Of a DNA stretch of 33,731 nt, positions 1 to 6,792 are shown one piece after another. The stretch covers positions 1-33,731 of the forward strand of contig JAJZRD010000016.1 of NCBI GenBank assembly GCA_021845945.1, written 5' to 3'. Source of the stretch: Chloroflexota bacterium (GTDB lineage Bacteria; Chloroflexota; UBA6077). The notes under the pieces were generated by a model. That model was not told the origin of the DNA and searched no databases. It was given only the letters and a program-made list of their open reading frames with translations. The translations under genes were made by a program, and so were the position numbers. The stretch's first letter is position 1. Each line of letters begins with the position of its first letter.

Positions 1-8
1 CATTCCGT

Positions 9-36
9 TGCGACGAAATGCTTCGCCCCTACAGTG
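9..36. repeat. Fragment of a short dispersed repeat (GTAGGGGCGAAGCATT type)
   Basis: The reverse complement reads like the GTAGGGGCGAAGCATTTCGT type of short repeat that I know as dispersed in many Chloroflexota-like genomes. Only a fragment is present at the window edge and no second copy is seen here, so this is a weak call based on resemblance. Confidence 0.25.
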
Positions 37-59
37 GCGCGGCTTCACCCTGTGCCGCA

Positions 60-97
60 CAAAAAAAGAAAGGGACCGCTCGGTCGAGCGATCCCTT
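60..97 (-). terminator. Rho-independent terminator of tRNA-Leu
   Basis: On the minus strand a hairpin (70-97) closes with one mismatch: the arms AGGGA and TCCCT are followed inward by CGCTC/GAGCG. It is followed by a T-rich run (the A-run at 60-70 on the plus strand). It lies 5 bases past the CCA end of the tRNA, so it fits a classical intrinsic terminator for that gene. Confidence 0.8.
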
Positions 98-101
98 GCC
101 C

Positions 102-189
<88 letters not shown>

Positions 190-215
190 TCGGCTGTCAT
201 CTCCAGCGCACCCAA

Positions 216-244
216 ATTATACCAGAGCCCTCGCGGCCGTACAA
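216..244 (-). promoter_or_regulatory. Sigma-70-type promoter of tRNA-Leu
   Basis: On the minus strand there is TTGTAC (239-244), a 17-base spacer, then a perfect TATAAT (216-221). The -10 box lies 26 bases before the mature tRNA 5' end, a suitable distance for a short leader. Confidence 0.65.
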
Positions 245-417
245 GTGGGGTGCCAATGCAAAATGGCCGAGGAGTGGCCACCGGTACGCATATTGCCTCC
301 TCACGGCCAGCTATCGCACGCGGTCCTGCCGCCCATCTCCCGGCCCGAGCCGTGGCGGGCACAGGGGATGGGCCGGGGCGGGACGCGAGGCTACCTTACG
401 GGGATGGAGGTCCGTCC

Positions 418-1329
418 GTGCCGGCGATCCCTTCGCTGGGGAGGATCGAGGCGGCGCTGCAGGGGCTGCTGGAGCGGCCTTTCCTCCGGCGGGCTCCCCT
501 GGATCTGCCCCTCCTGAAGACGAAGCTGAGGCGGGCCATGGCCGACGAGCTGAAACCGGTCTCCCCCAGCCGGTTCGTCCTGGCGGTGTCCGCCCAGCAA
601 CTGCGCGACCTGGAGCCGCAGCGAGAAGTCTGGGAGGCGCAGCTGGCGCAGTACTTCGAGGAGCTGGTTCGGGAGAACGGCTGGAGCGCCGTCACGGCGC
701 CCAGGGTCGAGATCGTGGCGGACCCGGAGCTGCAGGGAAACGAGGTCATGGTATCCGTCGACGAGAGCTACCTGGTGCACCACGGTAGAACCCTCCGGCG
801 GATCCGGCGGCGAGGGGGGCTGATCCCGCTGCTCGCCTCTACCGGTGCCATGCTGGCCTGTCTCTACCTGGCCGTGCTGCTGGTGGTGCCGGGGCTGATG
901 CCCGCCTGGGTTCCGATGCCGAGAGTCCCCAGCGGCCAGATCTCCCTGCCGGCGCCTTCTCTGCCTTCGGTCCGGCCGATCCTGACCGGCTGGTGGGACG
1001 GCGCTCGGCAGGCGGTGTCCAGGGCGGTCGGAGAGGGAGTCAAGTCTGCGGGACGGGCGCTGCCCACTCGGGTTAGCGGCGAGGTGGCGGTCTCGCCGGG
1101 ACTGACGGTGCGGGCCGGAAGCCCCGACCGCTCGGGAGGGGCTATCGACGGGCCCGGAGGCTTCCTGCCCACGGGTACCACCGTCCAGTGGTGGAGCTTC
1201 CAGGTGGCCCGGGGCGAGCCCATCGGGGGGGAGGATCGGTGGGTGATGATCGGCCGGGCCGGCGCCGAGTGGGGGGAATACGCCGGCCAGGATCTGTACG
1301 TCTGGATGGGCGGGCTGAGGGTGAAGTAG
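418..1329 (+). CDS. FhaA N-terminal-domain (DUF3662) membrane protein
   Basis: A 303-residue protein with a GTG start chosen because a strong GGAGG lies 7 bases upstream and the family-like sequence begins there; longer in-frame starts have no ribosome site. Residues about 6-115 match the FhaA N-terminal domain (DUF3662), with the pattern of a short helix-rich start, SRFVLAVS strand and a C-terminal VEIVADPEL strand. An Arg-rich stretch (RTLRRIRRR) is followed by one membrane segment at about 135-160. A Pro/Ser-rich linker leads to a C-terminal beta-type segment ending WVMIGRAG...YVWMGGLRVK that looks SH3-like. Family knowledge: FhaA_N is usually fused to an FHA phosphothreonine-binding domain and linked to Ser/Thr kinase and cell-wall control. 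No FHA domain is visible here, so the partner and role are unknown. Confidence 0.75.
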   Translation: MPAIPSLGRIEAALQGLLERPFLRRAPLDLPLLKTKLRRAMADELKPVSPSRFVLAVSAQQLRDLEPQREVWEAQLAQYFEELVRENGWSAVTAPRVEIVADPELQGNEVMVSVDESYLVHHGRTLRRIRRRGGLIPLLASTGAMLACLYLAVLLVVPGLMPAWVPMPRVPSGQISLPAPSLPSVRPILTGWWDGARQAVSRAVGEGVKSAGRALPTRVSGEVAVSPGLTVRAGSPDRSGGAIDGPGGFLPTGTTVQWWSFQVARGEPIGGEDRWVMIGRAGAEWGEYAGQDLYVWMGGLRVK

Positions 1330-1356
1330 TCGGGTGCGCCCGCTCACGTCCTGCAG

Positions 1357-1362
1357 TATAAT
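1357..1362 (+). promoter_or_regulatory. Candidate -10 box upstream of glyA
   Basis: A perfect TATAAT stands about 110 bases before the glyA start. No good -35 hexamer is seen at 16-18 bases, so the call is tentative. Confidence 0.35.
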
Positions 1363-1379
1363 GGCTGTATAGGACGAGC

Positions 1380-1453
1380 AATCAGCCATCAGCGGCTAGC
1401 TTTCAGCCAACCTTCTCGAAGCTGATAGCTGGCTGCCGGTGGCTGATGGCTAT
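1380..1453. repeat. Imperfect inverted repeat (AGCTGATAGCTGRCGGCTGATGGCT family) before glyA
   Basis: The left arm AGCCATCAGCGGCTAGCTTT plus CAGC is mirrored by GCTGATAGCT...GGCTGATGGCT on the right, about 13 bases apart. A shorter relative of the same sequence family occurs at 6756-6782. In both places the repeat ends directly before the ribosome-binding site of the following gene. Confidence 0.65.
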
Positions 1454-1470
1454 TGTGGGAGGTGCTGATC

Positions 1471-2781
1471 TTGATCGAACTGGAGCGGATCGACGGCGAC
1501 CTGGCGCGACTGATAGTCGAGGAAAGCCGTCGACAAGAGGAGACGATAAAACTCATAGCCTCGGAGAACTACGCCAGCCAGGGTGTGCTGGCGGCCATGG
1601 CCTGCCCGGTGGAGTTCGGCGGCGCCGTCTGGGATAACCACCTGAACGATAAGTATGCCGAGGGCTACCCGGCTCACCGCCACTACGGCGGCTGTGAGGT
1701 GGTGGACCAGGTCGAGCAGCTGGCCATCGATCGGGCGAAAGCCCTCTTCGGGGCGGAGCACGTCAACGTGCAGCCCCACTCCGGGACCCAGGCCAACCTG
1801 GCGGCCTACGCCGCTCTGCTCCAGGTGGGGGACCGGGTTCTGGCGCTGGACCTGGCCCAGGGGGGGCACCTCTCCCACGGGGCCCGCATCAGCCTCTCGG
1901 GGAAGCTGTACAGCTTCGCCCACTACGGCGTGGATCCCCAGACGGAGCAGCTGGACTACGAGGCCATCGCCCGCCAGGCCAGGGAGTTTCGGCCGAAGCT
2001 GATCGTCTCCGGCGCCAGCGCCTACAGCCGGTTCTTCGACTGGGCTGCGCTGAGGGCCATAGCCGACGAGGTGGGGGCGATGCTGATGGTGGACATGGCC
2101 CACATCGCCGGCCTGGTGGCCGGGGGCGCTCACCCCTCCCCGGTGCCCTACTCCGACGTGGTGACCACCACCACCCACAAGACGCTGCGAGGACCTCGAG
2201 GCGGCATGATCCTTTGCAGGTCCCAGTACGCCAGGGCCATCGATCGGGCGGTGTTCCCCGGCACCCAGGGGGGACCCTTCATGCACGTGATCGCCTCCAA
2301 GGCGGTGTGTCTGAAGGAGGCGAGCACCCCTCAGTTCCGAACCTACGCCGCCCAGGTGGTGGCCAACGCCAAGGTGCTGGCCCGGGGCCTGGAGGCGCGA
2401 GGCTTCCGGATCGTGTCGGGGGGAACCGATAACCACCTGATGCTGGTGGACCTGCGGCCGGTGGGGATCAGCGGGGCGGAGGCGGAGGATCTGCTGGCGA
2501 CGGTGGGGATCACGGTGAACAAGAACCTTCTCCCCTACGATCCTGCGCCGCAGCAGACGACCAGCGGTATCCGGCTGGGGACCCCGGCGGTGACCACTCG
2601 CGGTATGGGCGAGGCGGAGATGGAGGAGATCGCGAGTCTGATCGCCACCACCATCGCTCACAGAGACGACCGGGAGGCGCTGCAGAAGGCCCGCGCCCGA
2701 TCGATGGAGCTGTGCGCCCGATTCCCTATCCCCCAGGACCCGCTGTCGGTGACCGCCCGCAGCGCGAACGCGGTTTCGTAG
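1471..2781 (+). CDS. glyA: Serine hydroxymethyltransferase
   Basis: Converts serine and tetrahydrofolate to glycine and 5,10-methylene-tetrahydrofolate in the cytoplasm, using PLP. The 436-residue product shows the family landmarks [44 protein letters not shown] and [14 protein letters not shown]. The last contains the PLP lysine at about residue 237. A TTG start at 1471 is preferred because GGGAGG lies 8 bases upstream; a TTG at 1453 would sit on top of that site. The length is slightly above the usual 415-430, partly because about 11 extra residues lie between SENYAS and DKYAEGYP ([13 protein letters not shown] region). No folate-pathway neighbour is seen. A palindromic repeat lies just before the ribosome site. 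Confidence 0.95.
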   Translation: MIELERIDGDLARLIVEESRRQEETIKLIASENYASQGVLAAMACPVEFGGAVWDNHLNDKYAEGYPAHRHYGGCEVVDQVEQLAIDRAKALFGAEHVNVQPHSGTQANLAAYAALLQVGDRVLALDLAQGGHLSHGARISLSGKLYSFAHYGVDPQTEQLDYEAIARQAREFRPKLIVSGASAYSRFFDWAALRAIADEVGAMLMVDMAHIAGLVAGGAHPSPVPYSDVVTTTTHKTLRGPRGGMILCRSQYARAIDRAVFPGTQGGPFMHVIASKAVCLKEASTPQFRTYAAQVVANAKVLARGLEARGFRIVSGGTDNHLMLVDLRPVGISGAEAEDLLATVGITVNKNLLPYDPAPQQTTSGIRLGTPAVTTRGMGEAEMEEIASLIATTIAHRDDREALQKARARSMELCARFPIPQDPLSVTARSANAVS

Positions 2782-2927
2782 CCTTCCCTGGCCTCTATCC
2801 TGCATCCATCCGTGGCCTTCGTGAGCTGTTGATCGAGTAACGCAACAGGGGCGCAGTGTGGCGCCCTCCTCGCGCCCTCTACGGGTGGGGGAGCGAGGAT
2901 TTCGCGTCGACGGATGCGGGAAGGACG

Positions 2928-3332
2928 ATGAGCGACAATAGCAGCCCCCTGCAGGGGGTCTGGGCCAGGATGGCTCGCTTCGGCATCGTCGGCACCCTGG
3001 GGCTGGGGGTGAACAGCGCAGTCCTGTTCCTGGCCCACGGGGTGGCAGGCCTGCCGCTGCTGGTGGCGTCGGCGCTGGCGGTCGAGGTGGCCATCCTCCA
3101 CAACTTCCTCTGGAACGACCGGTGGACCTTCGGGGCCTCCGGCTTCTCCCTCCGCCGGCTGGGGAAGTTCAACCTCACCTCCCTGGGCGGGCTGCTGATC
3201 GCCTCCGGCGTCCTCTACCTGCTGGTGACCTTCGTCGGGGTTCACTACCTGCTGGCCAACCTGGCCGGCGTTGCCCTCGCGACTGCGTGGAACTTCGCGA
3301 GCAGTCTGCTGTGGACCTGGGGATGGGAGTAG
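2928..3332 (+). CDS. GtrA-like small membrane protein
   Basis: A 134-residue protein with about four predicted membrane helices: near RFGIVGTLGLGVNSAVLFLA, LPLLVASALAVEVAILHNF, LGGLLIASGVLYLLVTFVG and LLANLAGVALATAWNFA. The signature NFLWNDRWTF between helices 2 and 3 is typical of GtrA/DPMS-type flippase-like proteins (PF04138), which help move lipid-linked sugars across the membrane. The ATG at 2928 has GGGAAGGA just upstream; a longer in-frame start at 2856 lacks a ribosome site. It converges with the thioredoxin-NHL gene 31 bases downstream. Substrate unknown. Confidence 0.82.
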   Translation: MSDNSSPLQGVWARMARFGIVGTLGLGVNSAVLFLAHGVAGLPLLVASALAVEVAILHNFLWNDRWTFGASGFSLRRLGKFNLTSLGGLLIASGVLYLLVTFVGVHYLLANLAGVALATAWNFASSLLWTWGWE

Positions 3333-3363
3333 CAGATGTCATCCATCGTGGTCGTGCCTGGTA

Positions 3364-4872
3364 TTACAGCCCCTGGATCTCCAGAGTGGACACCTCCATG
3401 GTATCCACCTCCACCACCCGGATGGCATGGTTGTTGGTGTCGGCGACGTAAAGCTTGCCGTCCGCCAAACTGAGCCCTCCCGGCTCCCAGAATGAGGCCC
3501 TCCTGGCGGGACCGTCCATCAGCATCGGGTCGCCGCTTCCCGCCCAGGAGACCGTCCGGGTCGTTGGGAGGTCCAGCAGCTTGATCTTGTTGTTGTAGCT
3601 GTCGGCCACGAAGAGGGGACCCTCACCCTGACCCTCTCCCAAGGGGAGAGGGGAATAGCAGACCCCCAGGGGGTGCTGCAGCCTGACCTCATCCCGGACA
3701 CCGTCCGCGTCGCCGAACTCGAAGAGCCCCAGCCCCACCAGGGTCCGAACCATGCCGGCGCCTCCCGGCAGGTCCACCTCCCGCAGTGAGCTGGACTCGC
3801 TGTCTGCCACGTACAGCTCCCTGCCGTCGGTGGACAGGCCGCTCGGCTGGGCGAAGGTGGCGCGGGTGAGGATGCCGTCCGCCAGCGCTTCACGTCCGCT
3901 CCCGGCGTACCGGGTGATGTCGCCCGAGCGGGGATCGTAGCTCCAGATGTGGTGGGAGCCGGCCATGGCGATGTAGAGGATCCCCTGGTGGAGGGCCAGG
4001 TCCCAGGGGGAGTTCAGGGGCGAGCCGGAAGCGGTACCCTCCTTCACCCTGCGGGCTTGCTCCCCGGTGCCCGCGATGGTGGTTACTCGCCAGCCGGAGA
4101 GGTCGATCCGCCGGATGGCGTGGTTCCAGCTGTCGGCCAGGTACAGATGATCCCCCTCCAGCGCCATCCCCTGGGGTGCGTCGAAGGCAGCGCGGTCGGG
4201 TCCCCCGTCCCTGAAGCCCTTCTCCCCGCCGATCACCTGTTGCACCTTGCCGTCCAGGCCGGACACCACGATGCGGTCGTGGCCGGAGTCGGCGATGAAG
4301 AGACGGCCGGAGCCGGCGTCGGCCAGCAGCTTGCCGGGGAACAGCAGAGGGGTATCGGGGGGCTGCTCGGGGTTCAGGGGGATGGCCTGCCGGTTCAGCA
4401 GTCCCTTGGCGTCGAAGTCGGCCAGTATGCTGGCGACGAGGGGCTGGAACTCCTCGAAGCGGAATTCACCCTCGTGGCTTCCGATGACCCGGCCCGCCGG
4501 GTCTATCAGCATCACGGTCGGCCAGGCCCGAACGCCGTACTCGGACCACATCCGCATATCCGGATCGCTGGCCACCGGGTGGTGGATCCCCAGCCGCAGC
4601 ACCGCCTGGCGGACGTTGCGGGTCGACTGTTCGGCGGTGAACTTGGGGGAGTGGACCCCCACGACGGCGAGCTCCTGAGGAAAGGCCTGCTCCAGTTTCC
4701 GCAACTGCGGAAGCACGTGCATGCAGTTGATTCAACAGTAGGTCCAGAAGTCCAGCAGCACCAGCTTGCCCCGCAGGTCGCGGAGGCCCAGCGGATGGTC
4801 CACGTTTATCCAGTCCAGCCCCTCGGGAAAGTCCGGGGCGTGGATCGTTCCCTCGTAGCTTTCGGATGCCAT
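3364..4872 (-). CDS. NHL-repeat thioredoxin-like protein, probable selenoprotein (UGA at codon 47)
   Basis: Reading from ATG 4872 (GGGGAAG about 6 bases upstream) gives 502 codons crossing one in-frame UGA at 4734-4732. Before it is [14 protein letters not shown] and after it [10 protein letters not shown]. Homologues (NHLRC2 and bacterial thioredoxin-NHL proteins) have WTYCCINC here, so UGA replaces the first Cys of the CxxC redox pair, giving UINC. A 6-bp hairpin with loop AGUU lies 19 bases after the UGA. Residues about 1-150 are the thioredoxin-like domain, with the cis-Pro region [12 protein letters not shown]. Residues about 170-500 carry NHL beta-propeller repeats ([56 protein letters not shown]). 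A repeat-derived insertion ([12 protein letters not shown]) sits between two blades. UGA is an ordinary stop elsewhere in the window. Alternatives are a sequencing error or a recent nonsense mutation, with translation restarting at ATG 4722. Confidence 0.82.
3616..3656. repeat. Palindromic repeat inside the NHL gene
   Basis: The segment CCTCACCCTGACCCTCTCCC and its mirror GGGGAGAGGG form a near-perfect palindrome of a type that is dispersed in many genomes (CCCTCTCCC..GGGAGAGGG). It is translated in frame as about 12 residues inserted before a VADSYN blade strand. A related but longer element lies in the DUF1015 gene at 7490-7570. Confidence 0.6.
4697..4712 (-). promoter_or_regulatory. SECIS-like hairpin downstream of the in-frame UGA
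   Basis: On the minus strand TTCCGC-AGTT-GCGGAA forms a perfect 6-bp stem with a 4-base loop having G at loop position 2. The stem begins 19 bases and the loop 25 bases after the UGA. These features agree with the general bacterial SECIS rules as I know them (short stem, small apical loop with an early G, loop about 16-37 bases after UGA). Confidence 0.55.
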
Positions 4873-4887
4873 GATTTTCTTCCCCAA

Positions 4888-4992
4888 TGTAGAGACGCGA
4901 TATATCGCGTCTCTACAGCATATCGCGTCTCTACAGCATATCGCGTCTCTACAGCATATCGCGTCTCTACAGCATATCGCGTCTCTACAGCT
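4888..4992. repeat. 30-bp perfect palindrome plus five tandem 18-bp units
   Basis: A perfect palindrome (4888-4917, GTAGAGACGCGATA and its mirror) is followed by a tandem array. Five units of TATCGCGTCTCTACAGCA start at 4903, 4921, 4939, 4957 and 4975, the last ending CT. The array abuts the stop codon of guaB and ends before the ribosome site of the thioredoxin-NHL gene. Each unit is the right half of the palindrome, so the array looks like slippage amplification of a half-palindrome. Confidence 0.9.
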
Positions 4993-6448
4993 AGCCCATG
5001 ACCTCGATGTCGTGGGGGCCGCTCTCCCGGCGGCCGGCCTCGGTGATCCGCACGAAGGTCGCGTTCCGGCGCAGCTCCTTCAGGGTACGAGCGTTGTTGT
5101 AGCTCATGCCGGAGCGAAGGCCGCCCACCAGCTGGAAGACGATCTCCCCCACATCCCCCCGGTAGGGCACCGCCGCCTCTACCCCCTCGGGGACCACCGA
5201 CTCGATCTCCTCTTCCCAGTCGGCCCAGCCCCGCTCGGGGTTCTCCCGGGCCATCCGCTCCAGGGCGGCCTCGGCCGACGCCATGCCACGGCTGATCTTG
5301 TAGGGGCGGCCGCCTCGCCGGATGATCAGCCCGGGGCTTTCGGTCGTGCCCGCCAGGAGGTTTCCCAGCATGACCGAGGCGGCTCCGGCGGCCAGCGCCT
5401 TGGTGATATCCCCGGAGGTGCGGATCCCCCCGTCGGCGATGATCGGCAGGTCGTACTTCTCCGCCTCCCGGGCGCAGGCCAGCACCGCGCTCAGCTGAGG
5501 CACGCCCACTCCGGCCACGATGCGGGTGATGCAGATGGAGCCGGGGCCCACGCCCACCTTGATGGCGTCGACGCCGGCAGCGGCCAGATTGGCGGTGCCG
5601 CCGGTGGTGGCGACGTTGCCGGCCACCAACTCCACCGATCCCAGGGCCTTGCGCACGGCCTCCACCGCCTTGAGGGTGTGTTCCGCGTCGCCGTGGGCGA
5701 CGTCGATCACCAGCACGTCCGCCTCCGCTTCCACCAGGGTCTGGGCCCGTTCCAGATAGTCGCCCACCACTCCGATGGCGGCCCCAACCCTGAGCCGGCC
5801 CTTGGAGTCCTTGGTGGAGTAGGGAAACTGGAGGCTCCGAACCAGATCCTTGGCCGTCACCAAGCCCCGGAGAACGTCGTTGGGGTCCACCAGCGGCACC
5901 TTCTCCACCCGGTGCTGCTCGATCAACCCCTTGGCTACGGTGGTCCCGCTGCCGGCGGGGGCCGTGACCAGCCGGTCCCGGGGCGTCATTCGGTTTCGCA
6001 CCGGCTCCGAGTCGGCGGCGAACAGCACGTCGCGGCGGCTCAGCATTCCCACCAGATGCCGCTGGCCGTCCACCACCGGAAGGCCGCTCACGCCCCATCG
6101 GGACATGGCGGCGCGGGCCTCCCCGACCCTGTCGTCGGGCCGGATGGTGTAGGGGTCCTCTATCACCCATCCCTCGATCCGCTTCACCTTCCGCACCTCG
6201 TCGGCCTGCCGCTGGACGGGTAGGAAACGGTGGATGATGCCGATCCCTCCCATCCGCGCCATGGCGATGGCCATGTCCGACTCGGTGACGGTGTCCATGT
6301 TGGCGCTGACGATGGGCACGGCCATGCTGATGTGGCGGGAGAACCGGGTGGAGGTGTCCACATCCCGGCGCGAGGCAATGGTGGAGTGCTTGGGCTCCAG
6401 CAGTACGTCGTCGTAGGTGAGGGTCAACCGGATCTCGTCGTCGCTCAT
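4991..6448 (-). CDS. guaB: Inosine-5'-monophosphate dehydrogenase
   Basis: Oxidises IMP to XMP with NAD+, the first committed step of GMP synthesis. The 485-residue protein starts with [10 protein letters not shown] and [13 protein letters not shown]. Residues about 95-210 are a pair of CBS domains ([11 protein letters not shown]...GVSGLPVVD and EKVPLVD...GLVTAKDL). The catalytic loop GPGSICITR (nucleophile Cys), the [11 protein letters not shown] phosphate site, YKISRGM and a C-terminal [12 protein letters not shown] are all present. A strong AGGAGGAGG ribosome site precedes the ATG. The flap region after RGM is [20 protein letters not shown] instead of the more usual Gly/Ser-rich flap, within normal family variation. 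The tandem repeat follows its stop directly. Confidence 0.96.
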   Translation of the reverse strand: MSDDEIRLTLTYDDVLLEPKHSTIASRRDVDTSTRFSRHISMAVPIVSANMDTVTESDMAIAMARMGGIGIIHRFLPVQRQADEVRKVKRIEGWVIEDPYTIRPDDRVGEARAAMSRWGVSGLPVVDGQRHLVGMLSRRDVLFAADSEPVRNRMTPRDRLVTAPAGSGTTVAKGLIEQHRVEKVPLVDPNDVLRGLVTAKDLVRSLQFPYSTKDSKGRLRVGAAIGVVGDYLERAQTLVEAEADVLVIDVAHGDAEHTLKAVEAVRKALGSVELVAGNVATTGGTANLAAAGVDAIKVGVGPGSICITRIVAGVGVPQLSAVLACAREAEKYDLPIIADGGIRTSGDITKALAAGAASVMLGNLLAGTTESPGLIIRRGGRPYKISRGMASAEAALERMARENPERGWADWEEEIESVVPEGVEAAVPYRGDVGEIVFQLVGGLRSGMSYNNARTLKELRRNATFVRITEAGRRESGPHDIEVMG

Positions 6449-6504
6449 GGGCCTCCTCCTGCGGTCGGATGGGGGCGGGACCCGCTCCCCACGGATGCAT
6501 CAGC

Positions 6505-6510
6505 ATTATA
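6505..6510 (-). promoter_or_regulatory. Candidate -10 box of guaB
   Basis: A perfect TATAAT on the minus strand lies about 57 bases before the guaB start. The -35 region is not convincing (TTCAAT at 20 bases), so support is partial. Confidence 0.4.
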
Positions 6511-6596
6511 CCTGCATGGAGCGGGCCGCGATTGAAGGTCGGGCGACCGGATGGTAGTCTATGAAGGAGCGATCAGCGAGCAGCCGGTTCCCACAA

Positions 6597-6743
6597 CCCT
6601 AAGCACCTGGCCTGAGATCGCGTGCACAATCCGTCGTCATGCCCGAAGGCGGGCATCCAGGGGCCTCTCCGCTGGTGGTGTCCTGGCCCCCCGCTTTCGC
6701 GGGGGTGACGAAGGGCAGACTATCTGGGGCCAGGCGCTTAGGG
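6597..6743. repeat. MITE-like repeat, copy 1
   Basis: About 147 bases bounded by terminal inverted repeats (CCCTAAGCACCTGGCC at left; GGGGCCAGGCGCTTAGGG at right). Inside are two facing palindromic motifs, GTCATGCCCGAAGGCGGGCA and CCCCCGCTTTCGCGGGGGTG. A second copy lies at 16059-16207 in the same orientation and is nearly identical through GATCGCGTGCACAATCCGTC and GGCAGACTATCTGGGGCCAG. It encodes no protein. Confidence 0.85.
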
Positions 6744-6755
6744 CCAGATGCTTAG

Positions 6756-6782
6756 TGCTGAAAGCTGACGGCTGACAGCTAT
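6756..6782. repeat. Short AGCTGACGGCTGACAGCT repeat before the DUF1015 gene
   Basis: GCTGAAAGCTGACGGCTGAC plus AGCT resembles the inverted repeat before glyA (1380-1453) and, like it, ends immediately before the ribosome site (TTGGAGG). Confidence 0.5.
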
Positions 6783-6792
6783 TGGAGGACGC

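Noticed and set aside
3364..4722. Treating the NHL gene as starting at ATG 4722, or as a pseudogene
   Set aside because: Starting at 4722 would discard the active-site Cys region that is plainly conserved upstream. A pseudogene is less likely because the rest of the frame is intact, the stop is precisely at a catalytic Cys codon, and a SECIS-like hairpin follows. Not fully excluded.
4888..4992. CRISPR array
   Set aside because: Units are directly adjacent with no unique spacers and derive from a palindrome; no cas genes are present.
3949..5001. 350-residue plus-strand frame opposite the thioredoxin-NHL gene
   Set aside because: It is the antisense shadow of a clearly homologous gene and runs through the tandem repeat, giving periodic YRVSTA units.
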